Shown here piece after piece: positions 23,405 through 64,000 of a stretch of 64,000 bases of DNA; the stretch's first letter is position 1, and the number at the start of each line of letters is the position of its first letter. Origin of the DNA: Stramonita haemastoma. Its lineage: Eukaryota; Mollusca; Gastropoda; Neogastropoda; Muricidae. The position numbers and the translations under genes were made by a program. The stretch covers positions 20,777,163 through 20,841,162 of the forward strand of contig CM060342.1 of the NCBI GenBank assembly GCA_030674155.1, in the 5' to 3' direction. The notes beneath the pieces were generated by a model. The model was not told the origin of the DNA, did no database searches, and saw only the letters and a program-made list of their open reading frames with translations.

Positions 23405-23616
23405 AAGTTCTGTTGTATCCCATCTTTAGTTTTGTATGTACGATTATCTATGGTATTTTTCTCTGGAGTTTTGCTCCCAATATTTTGTTGCAGAGTGAAA
23501 AAGAGCAAGCTGAAGGTCTGTTGTATCCTGCCTTTAGTTTTGTAGGTACAGTTATCTATGGTATTTTTCTCTGGAATTTTGCCCCTAACATTGTGTTGCA
23601 GAGTAAATCTTTTACA
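23405..23616. repeat. ~112-bp tandem dimer
   Basis: The unit starting GAAAGAGCAAGC and ending TTGTTGCAGAGT is followed directly by a diverged second copy starting AAAAAGAGCAAGC and ending TGTGTTGCAGAGT. No gene association is visible. Confidence 0.8.
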
Positions 23617-23625
23617 TGTGCTGCA

Positions 23626-23777
23626 TTAACCTCTTTACTGCGCTATTGATGAACAGTGTTCGTCATAGAAACCGTCGCCAGCAATGCTCAGTTGACGATT
23701 GTTGTTTATGATTCAACGCTCTCGCTGTTCCATCCAGCATGTGCCTGAGCAAAATATGACAGCAGCGAAAGGGTTAA
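23626..23777. mobile_element. piggyBac-like MITE, copy 1 (152 bp)
   Basis: The element is bounded by TTAA on both sides. Its ends are imperfect inverted repeats (TTAACCTCTTTACTGCGCT and, inverted, TTAACCCTTTCGCTGCTGTC). Related copies lie at 56258-56408 and 60675-60949. TTAA targets are the signature of piggyBac transposons. Confidence 0.65.
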
Positions 23778-24321
23778 GGGGTAGATATTCCAAAGGAGTG
23801 TCTGTGAATTGAGGCAGATGAATGTGGTTTCAAAACAGATTTGAACCATGGATTAGAAAAATGCATTTTCTAAGCAACCGAACTATGCATTCCAACAAAG
23901 GACTCAAATACATGGCTTGTCATGTAAGTCTGTTTTCTTCTGGCATTTCCCACTTTTTCTTCCTTGCAATGTTGATTTATCACATAGATTCTGAAAAAAA
24001 GCTGCCTTCAGCTTCCAATACACACAGGTACACACACACACAAAATCGATAAAGCAGCCATAATTGGACTTTCTCTCTAACATTTGCAATGTTTCAAACA
24101 TTCTGTCTGTCTTCTCTCTCTCTGCTATAACACTTTCATTAACAAGTCCATATGCCTGCCTGTCAGTTCATTATGTTTGTATATTTTCCACTTTGCATAA
24201 TATTATTTCCATTTTATTGTTTCATGTTATTGCTCATTTCTTACAACAGATATCCATCTTGTGAAGAAAAATAATTCTTGAGACTTGTATTGAAAAAAAG
24301 CTAATATTTTTTAAGATCACT

Positions 24322-24372
<51 letters not shown>

Positions 24373-24976
24373 CACTAAAAGCCTGCATACATCACATGCA
24401 TACAATCAACTGGAAAAGGGTATTTGAAAAACAGCACAAGATTAACCCATTCATGCCCCAATTTTTTTTTTTCAAAATGTCTAATGTGTGTTTTTAATAG
24501 ATTAAAGACATCAGATTACAAAGGTTACAGAAAACAATCATTCACAGAATTGTTACTGATGTTGTTCTGAGTGTGATGGGTGTAACACATACAACAAGTA
24601 GTGGCCTGTGCAATAACACAAAAGATGCAGTGGAACATTCTTTTTGGGACTGCAACCATGAAGATCTATTTGGACAAAGTTAGATAATAATGATTAATGA
24701 CCATTGTGAATATGGCTCAAATGTAAAAATTTCACGTAAGATTGTTCTTTTTGGAGTGGATGATTGTATGAAAACAGATGCTGTTTTCAATTTCATTATC
24801 CTACTTACAAATTGGTATACAGATGTAGAATTGAAAATCATTTACCAGTATTGAAAACTTTTCTAAAATAGTTGAAATACAGGTTTCAATACAGTACAAG
24901 CAACAATTGCAACATCTAAGTAGATTCACTTTTGATTGAGTCATTAGGCATGTTTGTAGTGTATTGACAGTTATAT
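23778..24976. other. Non-coding intergenic DNA
   Basis: AT-rich sequence with one (CA)n array (24328-24372). No supported gene. Confidence 0.5.
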
Positions 24977-25659
24977 CGTAAAATCCTAGCATACGCCACC
25001 CCTGTGCACTGATTTAGGGCAAAATTGGAAGGGCGTTTGCTAGGGATAGACCTTTGCACAAAATATTTTGTGCTCAACCGTGTATTGAGTGAATACAAAC
25101 CCCGAAGCATGTAAGTTAGGTCGTGTGAGTAGAAGTGAAGGAACAGAAAGAAGGATTTTGAGGCAAGAGGCCAACGAGTTCCATCGTTTCGTTGTAGTCT
25201 TGTTTTGCAAACCCTGCTTCAGATCTTTCATATTCCAGATAATGCAGCACACTTGGTCGACATGTTCAGATCTAACAGTGTCCTTTTGACAGTTTCGTTT
25301 TGTTTGTCTTTTTCGTACTGCTGTTCAAGTTATCTTGTTTTCACTCCATCTGATTTCTTCTATGCACGGAATTCACGGCAACTCCAAACATTCCCACCTG
25401 CTTTGTTATCAGTACTGGAGGCTTCCAATTTGAAAGATCGTGTAAGACGTGCGGAGTGGGAGAGGAAAAGATAGAAAAAGAAAGAAACAAAGGTAAAGAA
25501 GGAAAGTGACATTTAGAACGTCTGCACAAATCTAGTGAAAGTGAGCATAGTCCTTTGAAAAAACTAGGTGGGCGTTGACTTAGATAGTTACCTGTACAAT
25601 TTATGGCCAAGTGGGGGGTGGGCGTTTGTAGATGGTGGGCTTATGACTAGGGATTTTAC

Positions 25660-25660
<1 letters not shown>
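24977..25660. mobile_element. Candidate TA-flanked inverted-repeat element
   Basis: The left end CGTAAAATCCTAGCATACGCC is matched inverted by the right end (reverse complement CGTAAAATCCCTAGTCATAAG). TA lies near both termini and the right end abuts a (TA)n array (25662-25732). The ~680-bp interior has no transposase, so this would be a non-autonomous element, possibly mariner-like. Confidence 0.45.
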
Positions 25661-25736
<76 letters not shown>

Positions 25737-26389
25737 CATGTGTCTCCAGCCATGTGCTGATGCTGAATAGCAAACGTGATATCAGAAAAGAATGACTTGT
25801 GCACACACCTATTTCACTCTTCAAAGCTGTGCTGTCACACATTGGGTAGTTTAAGCTGACATTGGCACAACATGATTTTTCTCATGGATGAAACAAGTGC
25901 AATGGCGTAGATTGTCAGATTTGACAGAGGTGCATGAAAACTATTGTTTTTCTCATGTTTGACATGATGCATTCGTTAGCTTATGGAGCATGAAAAACGT
26001 GTGTGTGTGCATGCATGGAATCTATGTGTGTGGTGTGTTGTGTGTGTGTGTGTGTGTGTGTGCATGTGTGTGTTATGTGTGCATCTGTGTGTGTGTGCAT
26101 CTGTGTGTGTGTGTTCTCTTGGTTGATTAAGTACTTGAAAAACAGTTAATGTTACTTGATTATGAAACGAAATTGTATAAATTTGTACTTTCTTTTTGCT
26201 TCTTTCATTTTGTTCAGAAACTTTTGTCTTTAATTTTTTGTGAAGAAAAATGCAAATTTAAAATTTAAAAAGTATATAACAAAAAAAAAAAAAACCAACA
26301 AAGAAAAATGAACACCAGGCTGATCTCATTATGCTCCTCCAATTTGTATCACACTATTCTCCAATTTGTACCACAAATTTGAAAAGCAC
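25661..26389. repeat. (TA)n array and (GT)n tract
   Basis: A long uninterrupted (TA)n run at 25662-25732 and a (GT)n tract at about 26030-26115, otherwise AT-rich DNA with no gene. Confidence 0.8.
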
Positions 26390-26610
26390 ATTCAACACTC
26401 CAGTTTTATGTCCAAGATTTAGTCCATCATGTAAAACAAAAAAATACCACATTCTCCAAACCACATTCACCACATAAACTACATCATTCCTTTCCACTCC
26501 AGTTTTACGGTCCACAAGATTTAGTCCCGTCACGTAAACCAAAAAATACCACATTCTCCAACACCACATTCACCACCACACACAAAAAAAACTACATCAT
26601 TCCTTTCTGA
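26390..26610. repeat. ~115-bp tandem duplication at the 3' end of the KptA-LRR gene
   Basis: Two copies of a block containing CTCCAGTTTTA, AAATACCACATTCTCCAA and ACTACATCATTCCTTTC. The right copy ends on the sequence that encodes the alternative C-terminus and stop of the minus-strand gene, so part of its 3' end has been copied downstream. Confidence 0.75.
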
Positions 26611-26694
26611 TACGTGGGAGATATGTGCATGACGACACCGTTCTCGTCTTTCTCTTCAGCCCGTTCATAATGACCACAATCTTGCGTTCAGTCC

Positions 26695-31980
<5,286 letters not shown>

Positions 31981-32447
31981 CTTCCAGTTAGACTACAGAT
32001 CAAAGATCTCAACAAGAACAAGAATTTGTAAAAATGCCTATCAGTGAGATTTCTTCCAATTTGTTCTGTCGACTTGATGCAGGTCTAGTTTTGTAGTTCT
32101 AACTTTCGTTCTTTTGGTGCAATCCCCTTTGGCATGTAGGCCTCAGTGTTTCCCCGGTGTTTCGTCACTATGACGTGAACTATATTTAGACCTAAGTCAA
32201 GGTCGTAGCACAATCTATTTTTATTGATAGGCCCAGAGAAGGGTTAGGTTAACCCATCGGCTAATTAGGCCTACAGGCCTATATGTGTACCTCTTGACCG
32301 CCCTGATTCCCGCCTTCTTTGAATTATGTAAATTCTTACAGGTACTTTAAAAAGCATGTTGTGTGCTTGCATGTGTGTTTTATTATTTATTTATTTATTT
32401 ATTTTATATCGAGGATAATGTGTGTGTGTCACTGTGTGTGTGTGTGT

Positions 32448-32478
32448 GGCGCGCGCGCGCACGCGCGCGCGCGCGCGT
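32448..32478. repeat. Alternating GC tract
   Basis: About 30 bp of nearly perfect CG/GC alternation next to a GT tract, a sequence class able to adopt Z-DNA. It lies inside the tail of a SINE. Confidence 0.9.
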
Positions 32479-32483
32479 TTTTT

Positions 32484-32825
32484 TAAATTTTTATTTATTT
32501 TATTCTTTTATATCGAGGATAATGGTATAAGCACTCATGTGCTTTTTTTCATCCAGTTCCCGTGTGTATGCAGTTTTGCAAATATTGTTATCTGTTCCCA
32601 CAGGCACACAATGGCTTACTCTTACGAAAAGCTGAATAGGATTTAACGTGTGCGCAAGATGTTATGCATATGTTCGCACACGGGGCCTCGGTTTACAGTC
32701 TCATCCGAAAGACTTTTGGGGAGAGTGGAGTCAGCACTGATGTTAACTGTAGGGGAAAAATCCCCTCCAACGGGAATCGAACTCGGGTCGTCAAATTGCG
32801 AGCGCAATGTTCTGACCACTAGCAC
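32484..32825 (-). repeat. tRNA-SINE, near full length
   Basis: Tail with ATTTTATTCTTTTATATCGA, full body and a minus-strand head whose B box is the reverse of CGGGAATCGAACTCGGG and whose A-box end (GTTCTGACCACTAG) is cut at a (GT)n tract. A second tail end lies just before it at about 32380-32420, so two insertions may be nested. Confidence 0.85.
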
Positions 32826-34106
32826 GTGGTGTGTGTGTGTGTGTGTGTGTGTGTTCGCGCGCGCATGTGTGTTTGTTTGCGCGCGCGTGCGTGCGTGCGT
32901 GTGTGTGTGTGTGTGTGTTGTGTGAACGCCCTTACTTACATGTGCGAGTGTGCGTAGCGTAGGCCTACACGTTGAAAGCAAAAGAAGACAGATTCTGGAC
33001 ACCATGTTTTCACTCATATGAATTGTTGAGGGTGGGGCTGGAAAAGTGGAAATGGCCTGGGTCTTATTTTCTGGCTAAGCCACCTTTCCACAAACTGCAA
33101 AACTGGGTAGAAGCCATGAAGCTTAATACTAAATAGGGCCTAAATAATGACGACATGTGGATTGGTCTACCTGCTGTTCTAAAGTGCAGACCTTCATCGA
33201 GGCCAAAGAGCAAAGTCAAGTCAAGTCAAAATGATCTTAATGAGGGTAAAATATTAAGTTTACACAACTGTTGGGTTTTTTTTCATCCTGCCCTCACAAA
33301 AAAGGCGAAAACTGACTTGTAAAAGCATTCAAAAGAAAGTGAACACAGGAACATCCTTATGACAACAGTTGAGACTGTTGTTACCCACTGACATGATGGA
33401 AGCAGGTATAAAAAAAAATTTAAAAAATCATACACAAGACATGCCACAACCATTAAAATTGCCATTGTAGCCTACTTGAAAGTCGGCATAGGCCATACAG
33501 AGCAGCACCCTTCAAGACTAGCAGCCAGACATGATTCCCACTACACAAATCGCTCAAAAAGAGTCTGGCCTTAGGTAAGCCTAGGCCTACCCCATCCCAG
33601 TGGCCAAGAAGCTCTCTTTGCAGATGACTTCAATGATTTGCAGCAAAGAAATAAACACTCGTAGTTTTTTTGTTTTGTTTTTTCTGCCACAGCGTAATAC
33701 TTCTAATTTTGAAACAAAACAGGATTTTTTTTTCATCATAAATACTCTCATGATTTCATAGATAGAGATAGATAGATATATTTGTAGTCATAATTTGATG
33801 GCTAATTCTTATGTGAAGTATTGGAATTTTGGTTTTGATCATTCATAAATTATTTGCTATTAGCACATTACAAGTTCCAACTTCAGATTTCGCAGTTTGG
33901 ATTATTTCTTTATCCCCTCTGTGCACGAACGTGTTTTCCCCTAGGATCTAAAAATAGGCTCTTTGTGTATATTCAGTAATGTATTCTTATATAAGTCTTT
34001 TTCATCAGTGTTTTGTATTCAATGAAAATAACTACTACTGTGTATTAAAGTGATCTTTAAAAATCTTAAAATTAATCAATACAGATGCAGCAATTATTTT
34101 CTCGTG

Positions 34107-34121
34107 GTTTCCATTAACAAC
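34107..34121 (+). promoter_or_regulatory. Weak X-box-like (RFX) motif upstream of DNAH10
   Basis: GTTTCCATTAACAAC matches the ciliary-gene X-box pattern GTNRCC(0-3 nt)RGYAAC with two mismatches, 364 bp before the DNAH10 ATG. Ciliary motor genes are commonly driven by RFX factors; this single weak match may be chance. Confidence 0.2.
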
Positions 34122-34484
34122 TGCGAGATAACAATATGGCCGACACATGACAACGGAAATAGTTCTCAGAGAGTGGCGTAGGAATATTAGTCACGCTAAA
34201 AAGATTTGACCCTAATTCAAAATATATATCTAACTTTAAAAAGCTATGCAGTATATTTGATCAAACCTTTTATTGCTTCTTAAGGTATATTAGACTTTTT
34301 ATTTTACATTTTGAAGTTGTTTTAAGAAAAATATGTAGGGTCTCATTTCTTTGCGCACCGGTAGGAGCATCGCGTCTGCGATATTTGTCATCTTGGATAC
34401 ATTCCGCCATTCTGCAGAGTTGGTGCGTGTGGTGGCACCATGAACAGAAGCAAATAGCGATGGGTCGCTAAAAGAAATGCCACC

Positions 34485-63316
<28,832 letters not shown>

Positions 63317-63339
63317 GTGAGGGGTGTTTGTGTTGTGTT

Positions 63340-63406
63340 ATAGTGTGTGTGTGTGTTGTGTGTGTGTGTGTAGTGTGTTTGTGTGTGTGTGGGTAGGTGG
63401 GTGGGT

Positions 63407-63473
<67 letters not shown>

Positions 63474-63508
63474 TGTCTGTGTGTGTGAGTGTCTGTGTGT
63501 GTTTCTTT
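63340..63508. repeat. (GT)n array in DNAH10 intron 30
   Basis: Interrupted GT microsatellite shortly after the exon 30 donor. Confidence 0.95.
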
Positions 63509-63514
63509 TTTTTT

Positions 63515-63862
63515 TTTTCTATTCTTTTATATCAAGGATAATGGGGTAAGCACTCATGTGCTTTTTTACATCCAGTCCCTGCGTGTATGCTGTTTTGTAA
63601 ATCTTGTCATCTGTTCCCACCGGCACACAATGACCTACTTTTACAAAAAAGCGGAACAGGATTTAACATGTGCACAAGATGTTCTGCTTGCGTTGGCACA
63701 CAGGGGCCTCGATTTATAGTCTCACCCGAAAGGACTTTTAGGGAGAGTGGAGTCAGCACTGAAGTTAACTCCAAGGGAAAAAAACTCTCGAACGGGAATC
63801 GAACCCGGGTCGTCAAATTGCCAGCACAATGTTCTGACCTCTAAGCTATCCCGTCCCCAACG
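63515..63862 (-). repeat. tRNA-SINE, full length
   Basis: Best-preserved copy: tail with TCTTTTATATCAAGGATAAT, body (CACACAATGACCTACTTTTA, GGAGTCAGCACTGAAGTTAA), and minus-strand head with B box (reverse of GGGAATCGAACCCGGG) and A-box region (reverse of GTTCTGACCTCTAAGCTATC). Confidence 0.9.
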
Positions 63863-63876
63863 AGGCTATCTCATCC

Positions 63877-64000
63877 CCTGATGAGACCATGACTGTGTTG
63901 ATGAGACCATGACTGTATTGATGAGACCATGACTGTGTTGATGAGACCATGACTGTGTTGATGAGACTATGACTGTATTGATGAGACCATGACTGTGTTG
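63877..64000. repeat. 20-bp tandem repeat (GATGAGACCATGACTGTGTT), ~6 copies, cut by window end
   Basis: Units alternate TGTGTT and TGTATT endings and run to the last base shown, so the array continues outside the window. Confidence 0.95.

Larger units (their letters stand above)
31981..34484. other. Divergent intergenic region between KptA-LRR and DNAH10
   Basis: Holds the start regions of both divergent genes, a SINE copy, a GC-alternating tract and AT-rich DNA. No TATA box could be assigned with confidence. No further ORF is supported. Confidence 0.6.

Noticed and set aside
25089..25474. Two overlapping plus-strand ORFs of 66 and 89 residues
   Set aside because: They lie inside a candidate non-autonomous inverted-repeat element, share no frame and show no motif.

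Overview
This window looks like nuclear DNA from an invertebrate animal, most likely a lophotrochozoan and probably a gastropod or bivalve mollusc. Genes are split into short GC-rich exons with GT-AG introns. Introns are crowded with (GT)n, (CT)n and (TA)n arrays, tRNA-derived SINEs and small inverted-repeat elements. No operons, Shine-Dalgarno sites or bacterial genes are visible. The organism call is inference from repeat style and protein similarity remembered without a database.

Layout. 1-5 kb: a possible 0.4-kb inverted-repeat element, then an intronless 298-residue ORF of unknown function between two copies of one retroelement-like 3' tail ending in (TC)n. 5-14 kb (+): exons of a PP2C-type protein phosphatase of the PPM1E/PPM1F kind. 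This copy lacks the central GTT/GDS region and the C-terminal half, has one exon duplicated with its flanks, and looks decayed or misassembled. 15.4-16.9 kb: a minisatellite with ~50-bp monomers in ~150-bp higher-order units. 17-26.6 kb: gene-poor, with a ~2.3-kb hAT-like inverted-repeat element, a piggyBac-like MITE and a TA-flanked inverted-repeat element. 26.6-32.0 kb (-): a five-exon gene joining the N-terminal lobe of KptA/TRPT1 (tRNA 2'-phosphotransferase) to leucine-rich repeats, with no catalytic C-lobe. 34.5-63.3 kb (+): the first 30 recognised coding exons (~1,789 codons) of an axonemal inner-arm dynein heavy chain, DNAH10, running out of the window before the AAA+ motor.

The dynein gene and the KptA-LRR gene are divergently arranged with ~2.5 kb between start codons. 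DNAH10 is a ciliary/flagellar motor; nothing in the sequence ties the KptA-LRR protein or the phosphatase to it.

Two window-wide patterns stand out. First, exon edges carrying splice sites have been duplicated repeatedly, in all three spliced genes. Second, the dynein frame is broken by five single-base indels at otherwise well-conserved positions, which looks more like residual assembly error than a pseudogene.
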